Positions 8,446-17,265 of a DNA stretch of 64,000 nucleotides are shown piece after piece (position 1 is the first letter of the stretch; every line of letters begins with the position of its first letter). Under the pieces are notes generated by a model, which ran no database searches, had not been told where the DNA came from, and worked only from the letters and a program-made list of their open reading frames with translations. The DNA is from Neobacillus niacini. GTDB taxonomy: Bacteria > Bacillota > Bacilli > Bacillales > Cytobacillaceae. Position numbers and translations under genes: made by a program. Location: positions 496,001 to 560,000 of the forward strand of contig NZ_JAMBOB010000001.1 of the NCBI RefSeq assembly GCF_023715415.1, written 5' to 3'.

Positions 8446-9060
8446 TTACTTAATTACTAAATCAATTATTTTATAGGCAATGAAAAACGCAGCTAAGGAA
8501 AAAACAGCCTCCTTTATTCCGAATATGTAAATGGAGCTGCTAAATATAAAAAAGTTAATAAACATAACAATTTGTCCAATCGAAAAAGGGGTTCGTTTAC
8601 TTAAAAGTATTGCCAAAACCTCCGTACCATCTAAGGAACCACCATAACGAATGACTATCCCTACACCCAATCCTAAAATCACTCCTCCTATGGCGATTAC
8701 TAGAAATGGATTATTTGTGACAGAAGGTAATGGTTCCAGAACATGAGTACCTATTGAAAGTATAGAAATAGCAAAAAGACTTAGAATTAAAAATCTTTTT
8801 CCGAGGTAAGAATAACCTAAAAAGAAAAAGGGAGTATTTAGTAGTAAAAGAGACAAGCCAATCTCAATACTCGAAATGTGCGAGAGAATGATACTTACAC
8901 CTACGATACCACCATCAATTACTTTATTTTCTATTAAAAACAGCTGCAATGAAATGGCAACGAGTGAAGCACCACAGAAGATATATAATAACCTTTTATA
9001 GATAGATATATAGGCAAATCTTAGATAACTTAGATAATAATTTTCTCTCCTCTTATACAT
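8446..9060 (-). CDS. Short YitT/DUF161-family membrane protein
   Basis: Integral membrane protein with about five or six hydrophobic helices and YitT-family signatures (VIDGGIVGVSI, GGSLDGTEVLAI, FSIGQIVM, AAFFIAYKIIDLV). Usual YitT proteins are about 280-290 residues with a C-terminal cytoplasmic DUF2179 domain. This one stops right after the last membrane helix at about 204 residues. The ATG at 9060 has AAGGGG upstream; an in-frame TTG at 9081 is an alternative start. It may be a natural membrane-only variant or a truncated copy. Confidence 0.75.
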   Translation of the reverse strand: MYKRRENYYLSYLRFAYISIYKRLLYIFCGASLVAISLQLFLIENKVIDGGIVGVSIILSHISSIEIGLSLLLLNTPFFFLGYSYLGKRFLILSLFAISILSIGTHVLEPLPSVTNNPFLVIAIGGVILGLGVGIVIRYGGSLDGTEVLAILLSKRTPFSIGQIVMFINFFIFSSSIYIFGIKEAVFSLAAFFIAYKIIDLVIK

Positions 9061-9121
9061 ATTCCGCCCCTTTTTTTTCAATTATCTCTCCATAGTATGG
9101 TTTATTATATTCCTCTTCATC

Positions 9122-9152
9122 AGAAAAATACCCGGCCAATTGGTCAGGTATT
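9122..9152 (-). terminator. Terminator of UbiB-like gene
   Basis: Imperfect hairpin AATACC...GGTATT around CCAATTGG (9127-9152), with a T-run on the minus strand. Confidence 0.7.
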
Positions 9153-9179
9153 CCACTAGAAATAATGAAAAGCTATTCG

Positions 9180-10862
9180 TCAAAACCTTCCTGATCTAAA
9201 GATAGAGTATAAAAGTAGCAGGAACATCATTGTTGCAATACCAAAACCTATTTCTATTACTGGCAGTTTGTCTAACAGGATAGATGTTTGTCCTGATAAG
9301 GAAGCACCAATAATGACTCCTACCAAAATAATACTAAAGGACAGCAATATAATACTAAACGAAAGTCTATTACTTATACGATTAAGTTTATGAAGGACTG
9401 GCTCCATTTCAGGAGTGGTTATTTCAATCTTCATTTTTCCTTTTTTCATAACGGCGGTAAAATCTTTTATCGTTTTTGGGAATTCTTGAAGGATATCCCC
9501 ATATTCTGTGAAATTTGACCATGCATATTCTGCCATGTTTTTCGGCTTAAAGCGATCTATTAGTAATTGCTTTCCAAATGGTTCGGCTACTGCTAGAATA
9601 CTTATTTCGTGGTTAAGCTTTTCAACGGTCCCCTCTAATGTCAGCAAGGTTTTTCCTAATATCGTTAAATCTGTCGGTATCATTATTTTATGGCGGTATG
9701 CTACAGCAAAGAGTTCGTTAACAGCATTTCCAATACTCATCTGACTAAATGGAACGTCTAGATATTTTTCCCTTAGCTTATCTACATCTGAATGTAACTG
9801 TTTTACATTTACTTCATCTGGTACAAGCCCCATGTTCGTGAGTGCCCTTACTACTTCTGAAGTGTTTTTCCGCATTAATGCAATGACAAACGAAGCAATG
9901 TGAGCTCTCATTTCGGGAGTTATTCGACCCACCATACCAAAATCCATGAATGCAACCACTTGGCCGGGCAGAGCAACAATATTTCCTGGATGAGGATCTC
10001 CATGAAAAAATCCATCGATTAGGATTTGATGAAAAATAGCATTTACTATTTTCTCACCTAATACTTTTGTGTCGTGTCCCTCTTGTTGAAGCTTTTCAAT
10101 CTCATTTAGTTTAATCCCATCAATAAATTCCATCGTTAGTATCTTTTTTGTACTATATTCCCAAAATACCTTAGGTATACGGACCTTGGAATCATTCATA
10201 AATTGTTTAGCAATCTTTTCGGCGTTTCTACCTTCGTTTTCATAATCTAATTCTTCTCGAAGCGACCTTGATAATTCTTCTATAATCGTCCGAATTTGAT
10301 ACCTTTCAACCCAATCAATCCTACTTTCCGCTAACCTGGCTAGATCCTGCAGGATTTCTAAATCTGTATCAATTACACGCATAATATTGGGTCGTTGAAT
10401 TTTAACAGCAACAGGCTCTCCTGTTAGCAAAACTGCATGATGGACTTGCCCAATTGATGCCGCAGCTAATGGTATCTCACTAAATTCTGCAAATGAATTT
10501 TCGAGAGAGTCTGCCAATTCCTCTTCTACTATTCTTCTCACTTCATTAAAAGAAAAAAGAGAAACATTGTCCTGAAGCTTTACCAGTTCTTGAAGAATAT
10601 CAGCCGGAATAATATCAGGTCTAGTACTGGCAATTTGGCCAATTTTCACAAATGTTGGTCCAAGTTCCTCTAGAAACATTCGAATTCGTTCTCCCGTTGT
10701 CCTGCTATTCCGTGATTGGTTTCCTTCAACAAATACTCTCTTTGGAACAGCTAACAAATCAAGCAGTCCTAACTCTTTCATAACAAATCCAAAGCCATAC
10801 TTAGTAAAAGCATAAACGATATCTCGATAACGGTTAATATGGCGGATTTTTTTCTTAATCAT
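9180..10862 (-). CDS. UbiB/ABC1 (AarF)-family atypical kinase
   Basis: Protein-kinase-like protein of about 560 residues. UbiB/ABC1 hallmarks are present: KIGQ (73-76, replacing the P-loop region), the Ala-rich AAASIGQVHHA, VAVKIQRPN, HGDPHPGN and MDFGMVG. Two C-terminal membrane helices (about 495-520 and 530-555) anchor it. The family is linked to ubiquinone and isoprenoid lipid homeostasis; in Bacilli its role is not settled. The start is the ATG at 10862, with AGGAG eight bases upstream; the upstream GTG overlaps that ribosome site. Single gene with its own terminator. Confidence 0.9.
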   Translation of the reverse strand: MIKKKIRHINRYRDIVYAFTKYGFGFVMKELGLLDLLAVPKRVFVEGNQSRNSRTTGERIRMFLEELGPTFVKIGQIASTRPDIIPADILQELVKLQDNVSLFSFNEVRRIVEEELADSLENSFAEFSEIPLAAASIGQVHHAVLLTGEPVAVKIQRPNIMRVIDTDLEILQDLARLAESRIDWVERYQIRTIIEELSRSLREELDYENEGRNAEKIAKQFMNDSKVRIPKVFWEYSTKKILTMEFIDGIKLNEIEKLQQEGHDTKVLGEKIVNAIFHQILIDGFFHGDPHPGNIVALPGQVVAFMDFGMVGRITPEMRAHIASFVIALMRKNTSEVVRALTNMGLVPDEVNVKQLHSDVDKLREKYLDVPFSQMSIGNAVNELFAVAYRHKIMIPTDLTILGKTLLTLEGTVEKLNHEISILAVAEPFGKQLLIDRFKPKNMAEYAWSNFTEYGDILQEFPKTIKDFTAVMKKGKMKIEITTPEMEPVLHKLNRISNRLSFSIILLSFSIILVGVIIGASLSGQTSILLDKLPVIEIGFGIATMMFLLLLYSIFRSGRF

Positions 10863-10970
10863 TCTATCCACTCCTGTTGGGAGTATTTTAATTAATATTT
10901 CCTCGAATCAAGATTCTCACTTTTACGAAGGATTTACAAGTGTATTATCGCATTGTTCGATTAATCAACA

Positions 10971-10997
10971 AAAAGACGTATCTATATCAGATACGTC
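10971..10997 (-). terminator. Terminator of trpB
   Basis: Perfect 9-bp stem GACGTATCT/AGATACGTC (10975-10997), followed by T residues on the minus strand. Confidence 0.85.
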
Positions 10998-11010
10998 CTT
11001 GTCACCTCTA

Positions 11011-12177
11011 TTATTTTTTTAACATATTAAAAACCTGCTCCACATCTTTGTCACCACGACCTGACAGATTGACAATCAAGACATCATCTTTCGATAATTC
11101 CTTTGCTAATTTTATAGCATACGCAACAGCGTGAGAGCTCTCTAATGCTGGGATAATCCCCTCGGTTTTACTTAGCAGCAGAAATGCCTCTAATGCTTCC
11201 TGCCCTGTAACCGTAACATATTCGGCTCTTCCGCTTGTTTTCAATTGACTATGCTCTGGACCAACTCCTGGATAATCTAATCCGGCTGCAATAGAAAAGG
11301 TTGGCTGTGGATTACCATCTTCGTCTAATAACGTCAAACATTTAAAACCATGAATGACTGCAGGGGTTCCTTTTGTTAAGGTTGCTGCTTCTTCGGGCTC
11401 CACGCCAATTAAGCGTACATATTTTTCATCAATATAATGGGCGAAGGCACCAATCGCATTACTGCCGCCTCCTGTACAGGCAATAACCGCAGTTGGCAGC
11501 CTTCCCTCTTTTTCAATGATTTGGCGCTTTGATTCTTCACTAATAATACTTTGAAAATGTTTAACCATAGATGGGTATGGATGTGGCCCAACAGCTGAAC
11601 CCAATAAATAAAAGGTAGTTTGGTAGTTTTGCACTAAGTCAGCCAATGCTTCATCCACGGCATCCTTTAAACGGCCCTGCCCTTTCTCGACTGGAATAAC
11701 TTTTGCTCCTAATAGTTCCATTCTAAAGACGTTTAGGGCTTGACGCTCGGTGTCGAGTTTCCCCATATAGATAATACATTCCATTCCGAACATGGCACAT
11801 GCAGTTGCTGTTGCAACACCATGCTGGCCTGCACCCGTTTCAGCAATAATTCGTTTTGCACCCATTCTTTTGGCCAATAATATTTGACCGATTGCATTAT
11901 TTATCTTATGAGCACCAGTATGGTTTAAATCTTCTCGTTTTAGATAGATTTTTGCTCCGCCTATTTGTTTTGTTAAATTTTCTGCATATGTCAGCGGATT
12001 TTCACGGCCAACATATTCCTTGAGGTAATAGTTGAATTCCTCGATGAAATCCGGATCATCTTTATATTTTATAAATTGTCCTTCCAACTCGTTCAGTACA
12101 AGCTGAAGCTCATCAGGAACAAAACTACCTCCAAACTCACCAAAATAGCCTCTACTTTCTACACTAACTTTTTCCAT
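11011..12177 (-). CDS. trpB: Tryptophan synthase beta chain, stand-alone copy
   Basis: Joins indole and L-serine to form L-tryptophan. 388 residues, full length for the TrpB1 type. The pyridoxal-phosphate lysine is K91 in [11 protein letters not shown]; the phosphate-binding loop is [11 protein letters not shown]; the C-terminal GRGDKD is present. No trpA or other trp genes are adjacent, so this is a lone copy. It may be a second trpB or indole-salvage enzyme, or the trp genes may be dispersed. I see no T-box or TRAP-type leader upstream. Confidence 0.93.
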   Translation of the reverse strand: MEKVSVESRGYFGEFGGSFVPDELQLVLNELEGQFIKYKDDPDFIEEFNYYLKEYVGRENPLTYAENLTKQIGGAKIYLKREDLNHTGAHKINNAIGQILLAKRMGAKRIIAETGAGQHGVATATACAMFGMECIIYMGKLDTERQALNVFRMELLGAKVIPVEKGQGRLKDAVDEALADLVQNYQTTFYLLGSAVGPHPYPSMVKHFQSIISEESKRQIIEKEGRLPTAVIACTGGGSNAIGAFAHYIDEKYVRLIGVEPEEAATLTKGTPAVIHGFKCLTLLDEDGNPQPTFSIAAGLDYPGVGPEHSQLKTSGRAEYVTVTGQEALEAFLLLSKTEGIIPALESSHAVAYAIKLAKELSKDDVLIVNLSGRGDKDVEQVFNMLKK

Positions 12178-12351
12178 ACTCAGCTCGTCTCCCTGCTACT
12201 ATTATTTTACTTGAAATTATTATAGTATATGTTTACTGAATATTCAAATAAAATATTTATTCATATCTTAATGATTCAATAGGATCTAATTTTTTCCTAG
12301 TGCTTTTATTGTCGAAGGGTTTCTATAATATTTGATTTTTACTAATCCTAT

Positions 12352-12387
12352 AATAGTCTATAAGGACTACAAGAAAATAGTCTATAA
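12352..12387 (+). promoter_or_regulatory. Two copies of AATAGTCTATAA upstream of EthD-like gene
   Basis: AATAGTCTATAA occurs at 12352-12363 and 12376-12387, 24 bp apart. Each is close to the palindrome TATAG-N-CTATA. Their position 40-70 bp before the EthD-like start suggests a tandem operator for an unknown regulator. Confidence 0.35.
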
Positions 12388-12424
12388 AGCTTGAATTTTA
12401 TAATAGTTAAAAGGGGGAAAAAGA

Positions 12425-12727
12425 ATGGCTAAAGTTATCGTAATTTATGACCAGCCGAAGGATCAAGAAGGATTTGAACAGTATTATTACAATGTACATA
12501 TCCCATTAGTACAAAAAATGCCTTATCTAAAAGGGGCAGAAGTTCATCGTGTGTTACAGTCCCAAAACACGAATGATCAACTATTTTTATTTGCTGAACT
12601 ACAATTTGATAGTCAAGAAACATTGGGCCAAGCGATGTCGTCACCGGAAGGGATAGAAGTACAAGGGGACGTTAAAAATCTAATGCCATTCTTGAGTAAG
12701 CCGCCAGTTATTTCGATTGTAGAATAA
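12425..12727 (+). CDS. EthD-domain small protein
   Basis: 100-residue alpha+beta-barrel protein of the EthD family, recognisable from KVIVIYDQPKDQEGF, NVHIPLVQKMP and LKGAEVHRVL. EthD-type proteins form dimeric ferredoxin-like folds; most have no assigned reaction. AAAGGGGG precedes the ATG. It is monocistronic, with repeats upstream that look like an operator and a clear terminator downstream. Confidence 0.78.
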   Translation: MAKVIVIYDQPKDQEGFEQYYYNVHIPLVQKMPYLKGAEVHRVLQSQNTNDQLFLFAELQFDSQETLGQAMSSPEGIEVQGDVKNLMPFLSKPPVISIVE

Positions 12728-12744
12728 GTCAACACCTATTCAAA

Positions 12745-12782
12745 AGAACCCTAACATTCATTACATGTTAGGGTTCTTTTTA
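12745..12782 (+). terminator. Terminator after EthD-like gene
   Basis: Perfect 12-bp stem AGAACCCTAACA/TGTTAGGGTTCT plus T-run. Confidence 0.9.
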
Positions 12783-12866
12783 TTTAAAATACTCTTTCAG
12801 TCCTTTGAAAATGAATTACTTTTAACAACGTGATAAGATTAATACTGACTGAAAGGAGAGATATTC

Positions 12867-13412
12867 ATGAAAATAGTTGTCCTTGTTGGCAGTAATCGAA
12901 AAGAATCTTTTAACAAGAAATTAGCTGAATACATGCAAAAACGCTATCAAATGACCGCAGAGATTGAAATTTTACCTATTGAAAAGCTCCCGATGTATAA
13001 CCAAGATGATGAGCTGACACCGCCAGAAATCGTAACGGAGATCAAGAAAAAGGTAGCTGAAAGTGACGGTGTTTTATTTGTTACACCTGAGTACAACCAC
13101 TCTATTCCTGCCTTTTTAAAAAATGCAATTGATTGGTTTTCCCGTGTTGATAAAGTAATGGTGAACAAACCTGTTATGATTGTCGGTAGTTCCCCAGGAG
13201 TATTAGGAACCGCCCGTGCACAAATGCATTTACGACAGATATTAAATTCTCCTGGAATTTCTGCATTAACACTACCAGGAAATGAAGTATTTATTGGAGC
13301 TGTTCATGAAAAGCTCGACGATACTGGAAAACTTGTTCATGAGCCAACTGTTCAGTTTATTGATACCGTGATGGATAACTACATAAAGTGGATAAACAAA
13401 CAAAGCCTTTAA
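12867..13412 (+). CDS. NADPH-dependent FMN reductase family protein
   Basis: Flavodoxin-like quinone or azo reductase of 181 residues. The FMN phosphate loop is GSNRKESFNKK at the N-terminus, and the family motif TPEYNHSIPAFLKNAIDW is present. Cytoplasmic, probably dimeric. AAAGGAG is eight to nine bases before the ATG. Single gene with its own terminator. The physiological electron acceptor cannot be told from sequence. Confidence 0.85.
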   Translation: MKIVVLVGSNRKESFNKKLAEYMQKRYQMTAEIEILPIEKLPMYNQDDELTPPEIVTEIKKKVAESDGVLFVTPEYNHSIPAFLKNAIDWFSRVDKVMVNKPVMIVGSSPGVLGTARAQMHLRQILNSPGISALTLPGNEVFIGAVHEKLDDTGKLVHEPTVQFIDTVMDNYIKWINKQSL

Positions 13413-13418
13413 ATCCAA

Positions 13419-13450
13419 AAAACGCATGGAGAAAGTAATCCATGCGTTTT
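13419..13450. terminator. Bidirectional terminator
   Basis: Perfect stem AAAACGCATGGA/TCCATGCGTTTT between the convergent flavin reductase and small membrane protein genes. Confidence 0.85.
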
Positions 13451-13796
13451 AATAATTTTTTAATTCATTCCATTGTTTTTCAAAATTTACAAATGGATCT
13501 GCTTCTTCTTTAACTACAGAGTGTTTGCTGGAATTCCAGTTTTTATAAACTAGATAAAGAACGTAAGCAGCAACTACACCGATAATGGCAGGTGCATTAG
13601 CGATAGAAACCAATAGAAAAATAACCCCGAAAATACCAAGTGCAATTTTCCATCCGGTTGATTCTGCTTTTAAAAATTGTTTGTAGATGAAATATAAAAC
13701 TGCCAGACTTATTAATAACCCCACCATCGGGCCAATTGTAGAAAGTAAGATGATGGCTGCAATTCCTCCTGCTAAACATAAACCAAATTTTTTCAT
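13449..13796 (-). CDS. Small membrane protein of the lmo0954-like type
   Basis: 115 residues with about four hydrophobic helices (8-25, 27-43, 52-68, 69-86) followed by a charged tail containing DPFVNFEKQWNELK. The layout and tail resemble the lmo0954-family membrane proteins of Listeria and Bacilli, some of which lie in envelope-stress regulons. GGAGGAAAAC precedes the ATG. Function unknown. Confidence 0.6.
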   Translation of the reverse strand: MKKFGLCLAGGIAAIILLSTIGPMVGLLISLAVLYFIYKQFLKAESTGWKIALGIFGVIFLLVSIANAPAIIGVVAAYVLYLVYKNWNSSKHSVVKEEADPFVNFEKQWNELKNY

Positions 13797-13999
13797 TTTG
13801 TTTTCCTCCTTTGCTTTCTTGATATCATCTTACCTTTTTTCAGTGTTTCACATAATTGAGCCTGAGCTTGATTTTCGAATAGGGCTAGAGACGTAGAAAG
13901 GGTCAGCCCCAAAGGAGACAAACTACAAATTTATCGTTTAATAATATTTGTTACTATAGAATGTTTGTTTTTTATTCAAAATTAAGCTAAAAATACCTT

Positions 14000-14017
14000 T
14001 ACCCTATAAGGTATAAT
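14000..14017 (+). promoter_or_regulatory. CstR-type operator with -10 box before rhodanese lipoprotein gene
   Basis: TACCCTATAAGGTAT (14000-14014) resembles the ATACCC-N-GGGTAT palindromes in the sulfur operons further right, and overlaps a TATAAT -10 box (14012-14017). It is the main signal in the 375-bp gap 13797-14171, which otherwise holds only a possible short ORF. Confidence 0.45.
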
Positions 14018-14052
14018 GAAACCATCTGCCACTGAAAGGAGGAACCCACCCT

Positions 14053-14133
14053 TTGCAGAAGATACGACTTCTCATGCTCAGTAAAGGTGAAATTATTGAG
14101 GCCCAACAATTAGGTGCTTTTGGGGAGAACTAG
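14053..14133 (+). CDS. Possible 26-residue leader peptide or gene remnant
   Basis: A TTG codon at 14053 is preceded by AAGGAGG (14036-14042) at 10 bases and opens a 26-codon frame ending in TAG at 14131. I do not recognise the peptide. It lies between the CstR-like operator and the rhodanese lipoprotein gene, so it could be a translated leader or the remains of a decayed gene. The ribosome site is the only positive evidence. Confidence 0.3.
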   Translation: MQKIRLLMLSKGEIIEAQQLGAFGEN

Positions 14134-14171
14134 CCAATATTATAAAGCATTAATTCCAAGGTGGTTATAAA

Positions 14172-14546
14172 ATGAATCGAGTCTCACACTTATTAGTAAT
14201 ATTACTAGTAGTAGTCCTTACTGCATGTGGTATTAGTTCCGAAGGATATAGAAATGTATCATCAGAAGAAGCAAAGCAACTCATCGACAACAAGGAAGTA
14301 GTTGTGCTAGATGTTAGAACCCCTGAAGAGTATCAAGAAGGGCACATCCCTAATGCAATATTGCTACCACTACAAGAATTAGAAAATAAATTGAACGATT
14401 TAGATAAAGAAGAAACCTATATAGTGGTATGCCGCAGCGGAAATCGCTCAACTCAAGCTAGTGAAATATTAATAAATAATAAATTTACAAATATTAATAA
14501 CATGACCGGCGGTATGAATAACTGGTCATATGAAGTTGAAAATTAA
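14172..14546 (+). CDS. Rhodanese-domain lipoprotein
   Basis: Sulfurtransferase of 124 residues exported as a lipoprotein: signal peptide 1-18 with lipobox LTAC (C19). A single rhodanese domain (about 28-122) has active-site loop CRSGNRS. It would act outside the membrane on thiosulfate or persulfides. It is on the plus strand, unlike the rest of the sulfur cluster, and is preceded by a CstR-type palindrome, so co-induction by sulfane sulfur is likely. Confidence 0.85.
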   Translation: MNRVSHLLVILLVVVLTACGISSEGYRNVSSEEAKQLIDNKEVVVLDVRTPEEYQEGHIPNAILLPLQELENKLNDLDKEETYIVVCRSGNRSTQASEILINNKFTNINNMTGGMNNWSYEVEN

Positions 14547-14566
14547 ATATATGAGAGATAAGTAAA

Positions 14567-14597
14567 AGAACCCAGCAATTAATGATGGGTTCTTTCT
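14567..14597 (+). terminator. Terminator after rhodanese lipoprotein gene
   Basis: Stem AGAACCCA/TGGGTTCT with T-rich 3' side. Confidence 0.75.
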
Positions 14598-14656
14598 TTC
14601 TAAACTAATTCATAACGATTTTGATGTGTTGATAGGCACTTTTATATCATTCAAAT

Positions 14657-14944
14657 TTATACCTTTAGCACGACAAATTGTCCGCCACCGAATAAGGACT
14701 TGGTATAATCAATCTTTGCACTATTGAAATAAACCTTATCTCTTTCATTTACTAAAAACTTGATACCACTTTCTTCTGTGATTTCATCACTTTCTAAAGC
14801 TGACTCTTCCAGAGCCAGACGTAACTGAGGGCCTCCTCAACCAATGCCCATTGATAAACGAATAAGGGGCTTATTATCCTCATTCATTAGGTCTTGTATT
14901 TCTTCCGTTATCGCAACTATTGCAGCATGTGTAATTTTAACCAT
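14657..14944 (-). CDS. HesB/IscA-like selenoprotein, read through in-frame TGA (Sec36)
   Basis: A 95-codon frame runs from an ATG at 14944 (GGAGGT upstream, good spacing) to TAA at 14657, broken only by TGA at 14837-14839. The upstream part ends LIRLSMGIG and the downstream part begins GGPQLRLALEE. In HesB/IscA relatives this junction is GIGCGGPQ, so the TGA takes the place of the conserved cysteine. HesB-like selenoproteins are a known family. A hairpin with SECIS features follows the TGA. The C-terminal CxC of true IscA is replaced by GGGQF, so classical Fe-S scaffold function is doubtful. The gene sits just downstream of the sulfane-sulfur operon on the same strand. The alternative is a pseudogene with one nonsense mutation, but the rest of the frame is intact. 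Confidence 0.82.
14800..14818 (-). promoter_or_regulatory. Putative bacterial SECIS of HesB-like gene
   Basis: On the minus strand, 18 nt after the TGA, CTGGCTCT pairs with AGAGTCAG (one G-U) around a short loop GGA, or UGGAA if the closing pair opens. A G lies in the first two loop positions and the loop starts about 25 nt after the TGA. Both fit the bacterial SECIS pattern. Confidence 0.65.
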
Positions 14945-15008
14945 TGTATTACCTCCATAACCATAACAAATAAACCGCCATCTATTATTTTTATATTAAG
15001 AAATAAAC

Positions 15009-15785
15009 TTATAAAATATCCATCCAAATTTTTATTGCTGTTGCTAAAATTAATAGCGCTAATACCACTTGTAATATCTTGGTGTTTATCTTCTTTCCAG
15101 CCATTGCACCCAATGGTGAGGCAATTAAGCTGGCAACAATCATAATGGCGGAAGGTAAATATTCTACTTGTCCCGTGGTGATTTTTCCTACAGTGGCACC
15201 GATTGAAGATAAAAACGTAATCGCCAATGAAGAAGCAATCGTCATACGTGTAGGTATTTTTAATACGACTAGCATGATAGGAACTAATAAAAATGCTCCT
15301 GCCGCACCAACTATTCCAGAACCAATTCCAACAATTAATGCTAGCGATGCTGCCAGCCATTTATTAAACTTCACTTGATCTAGCGGGATATCGTCAATTC
15401 CTTTTTTCGGAACAAACATCATGACAGCTGCAATAAGTGCCAAAATACCATAAACTAAGTTAATACCACCTTCTGTCATTACCCTTGAACCATAGCCGCC
15501 GACAAAACTACCAATTAAGATACTTGCTCCCATATACCCAATAAGCTTTTTATTTAAATAGCCACCTTTTCGGTATGCCCAAACACCACCGATTGTCGCA
15601 AAAAACACCTGAACAGCGCTTATTCCTGATACTTCATGGGCACTAAATGCAGCTAAACCAAATAAAGGTGGAATATATAAAAGCATCGGATATTTAATAA
15701 TAGAACCGCCTATTCCTAACATTCCAGATATATATGAACCAATAAAACCTATTAAGAAAATAGTAATAATAAAGCCAATATCCAT
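15009..15785 (-). CDS. yrkJ: TSUP-family (TauE/SafE) sulfur anion exporter, YrkJ-like
   Basis: Integral membrane protein of 258 residues with about eight helices and TSUP repeats ([13 protein letters not shown] near the N-terminus; [16 protein letters not shown] in the second half). TSUP proteins export sulfite, thiosulfate or related anions. It is the last gene of the operon yrkF-DsrE-yrkH-yrkI-yrkJ, as in B. subtilis, and would remove sulfite or thiosulfate made by the persulfide dioxygenase upstream. It starts 50 bp after yrkI. Confidence 0.87.
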   Translation of the reverse strand: MDIGFIITIFLIGFIGSYISGMLGIGGSIIKYPMLLYIPPLFGLAAFSAHEVSGISAVQVFFATIGGVWAYRKGGYLNKKLIGYMGASILIGSFVGGYGSRVMTEGGINLVYGILALIAAVMMFVPKKGIDDIPLDQVKFNKWLAASLALIVGIGSGIVGAAGAFLLVPIMLVVLKIPTRMTIASSLAITFLSSIGATVGKITTGQVEYLPSAIMIVASLIASPLGAMAGKKINTKILQVVLALLILATAIKIWMDIL

Positions 15786-15835
15786 GGTACTGCCTCCCCC
15801 TTAAGAAAAGGGAACCCAATCTGGTTCCCTAATTC

Positions 15836-16063
15836 TTAGCCTTTTTTAATCCAAAACTTTAAAACATCATTCTCCACTTCGTGGCTAATTAACTCGTGCC
15901 CGCCTGATTTTGCCCATGCTGCAAGGTCATTTTTTGCTCCCTTATCCGTCGCATGGATTTCTAACACTTGACCACTTTCTAATTCATTCATTGCCTTTTT
16001 TGTCTTTACAATCGGCATCGGACATGCCAAACCTTTCGCATCTAAAATCTTATTTGCTTCCAT
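15836..16063 (-). CDS. yrkI: TusA-family sulfur carrier, YrkI-like
   Basis: 75-residue single-domain TusA/SirA protein with the persulfide-carrying cysteine in GLACPMPIVKTK and the C-terminal LKFWIKKG strand. It shuttles sulfane sulfur between sulfurtransferases in the cytoplasm. AGGAGGT precedes the ATG. It lies between the dioxygenase fusion and the exporter in the yrk-type operon. TusA domains also occur three more times in this window as parts of fusions. Confidence 0.9.
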   Translation of the reverse strand: MEANKILDAKGLACPMPIVKTKKAMNELESGQVLEIHATDKGAKNDLAAWAKSGGHELISHEVENDVLKFWIKKG

Positions 16064-16091
16064 TTCTTTTACCTCCTAGTTATTGTTGTTT

Positions 16092-17219
16092 TTATCGAAC
16101 TGCACAGCGATTTGGTCCAATTTCCATTTCACGTTGCTTTTCTTCATCAGGATTTAGTTTTCCCATATTCGTTTCACGAATTTCTTGATACGCATTTGGT
16201 TGTGGTGGTAAATTTTCCGTCACCAATTTTCTAAACTCATTTTCGTCTTCAATGTTCAAGCCGTGGTTCTTAGCATACAGTGTTCCTAATTTTTCCGATA
16301 CACTTCCATCTTCATTCAATTCTTCAATGATCATAAAGTGAGCAGGAAGGACGATTAAATCCTCTGATAATTCTCTATAGCGTTTATAAAGACTTTCTCT
16401 CAAATCCCCTACCCAATCCTGGGCCAAGCCGGCTAAATCAGGTCTACCGATTGAATCAATAAACAAGATATCTCCAGATAGTAAAAACCTTTCATCCACA
16501 ATAAATGAAGTAGACCCAATTGTATGACCTGGAGAATATAGGGCATGAATATTGATTTTCACGTTACCGATTTCTACGTCATTACCGTCCTCTAATGGCT
16601 GATAAGAAAAAGTTACTTCTGTTGCATCCTTTGGAGGCAGCCAATAAGTTGCGCCTGTTTTTTCTGCAATGTTTCTTCCACCTGAAATGTGGTCCGCATG
16701 TAAGTGTGTGTCAAAGACATGAGTAATTTTTGCACCAATACTATCAGCAAATTCAAGATAAATGTCTGTCATACGAGTGGCATCAATAACAGCTGCATCT
16801 CCGTTCGAAACAACCATGTAAGATAAACATCCTTTACCAATACGTACAAATTGATAAATTTCGCCACCATCTTTCAAATCACCGACTTTTACAGGCTCTA
16901 AATGCTCACTCCAAGCTTTCATACCACCCTTAAGGTAAGAAACAGTAAGCCCTTCATCAGAAAGCATTTCTGCCACCATAATAGATGATCCTTCCTTCGC
17001 ACATACCACCAAAACTTCCTTATCAGAAGGAATCTTATCCATAATACCTTCAACACCATCTAGCAATTCAAAATAAGGGATGTTAAAATAATCGAAGTTT
17101 TCTCCTTCAATTTTCCAATCCTGAAAATCACTTTCATTTCGAACATCCAGAATAAACAATTCTTCCTTATCAAATACTTTCTTCGTTACATCTTTTGAAG
17201 TCATTACATTTACAGTCAT
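16092..17219 (-). CDS. yrkH: Rhodanese-metallo-beta-lactamase fusion (persulfide dioxygenase type), YrkH-like
   Basis: 375 residues. The N-terminal rhodanese domain (about 5-108) has C73 in VVCAKEGSS. The C-terminal ETHE1-like metallo-beta-lactamase domain (about 120-330) has metal ligands H172, H174, D176 and H177 in THLHADH, then SPGHTIGS and [16 protein letters not shown]1/CstB-type enzymes oxidise glutathione- or thiol-persulfide to sulfite; rhodanese domains then form thiosulfate. The C-terminus NRCAVR is shared with the paralogue at 20951-22087. It lies between a DsrE gene and tusA in the operon. Confidence 0.9.
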   Translation of the reverse strand: MTVNVMTSKDVTKKVFDKEELFILDVRNESDFQDWKIEGENFDYFNIPYFELLDGVEGIMDKIPSDKEVLVVCAKEGSSIMVAEMLSDEGLTVSYLKGGMKAWSEHLEPVKVGDLKDGGEIYQFVRIGKGCLSYMVVSNGDAAVIDATRMTDIYLEFADSIGAKITHVFDTHLHADHISGGRNIAEKTGATYWLPPKDATEVTFSYQPLEDGNDVEIGNVKINIHALYSPGHTIGSTSFIVDERFLLSGDILFIDSIGRPDLAGLAQDWVGDLRESLYKRYRELSEDLIVLPAHFMIIEELNEDGSVSEKLGTLYAKNHGLNIEDENEFRKLVTENLPPQPNAYQEIRETNMGKLNPDEEKQREMEIGPNRCAVR

Positions 17220-17265
17220 TTATTTACCCCCTATGGTATATTTTCAATTAAAAAAATTTGATTAA

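Noticed and set aside
14657-14944. Reading the HesB-like gene as a pseudogene with a nonsense mutation
   Set aside because: The TGA sits exactly on the conserved Cys codon, the rest of the frame is intact, a SECIS-like hairpin follows, and a second gene in the window has the same arrangement.
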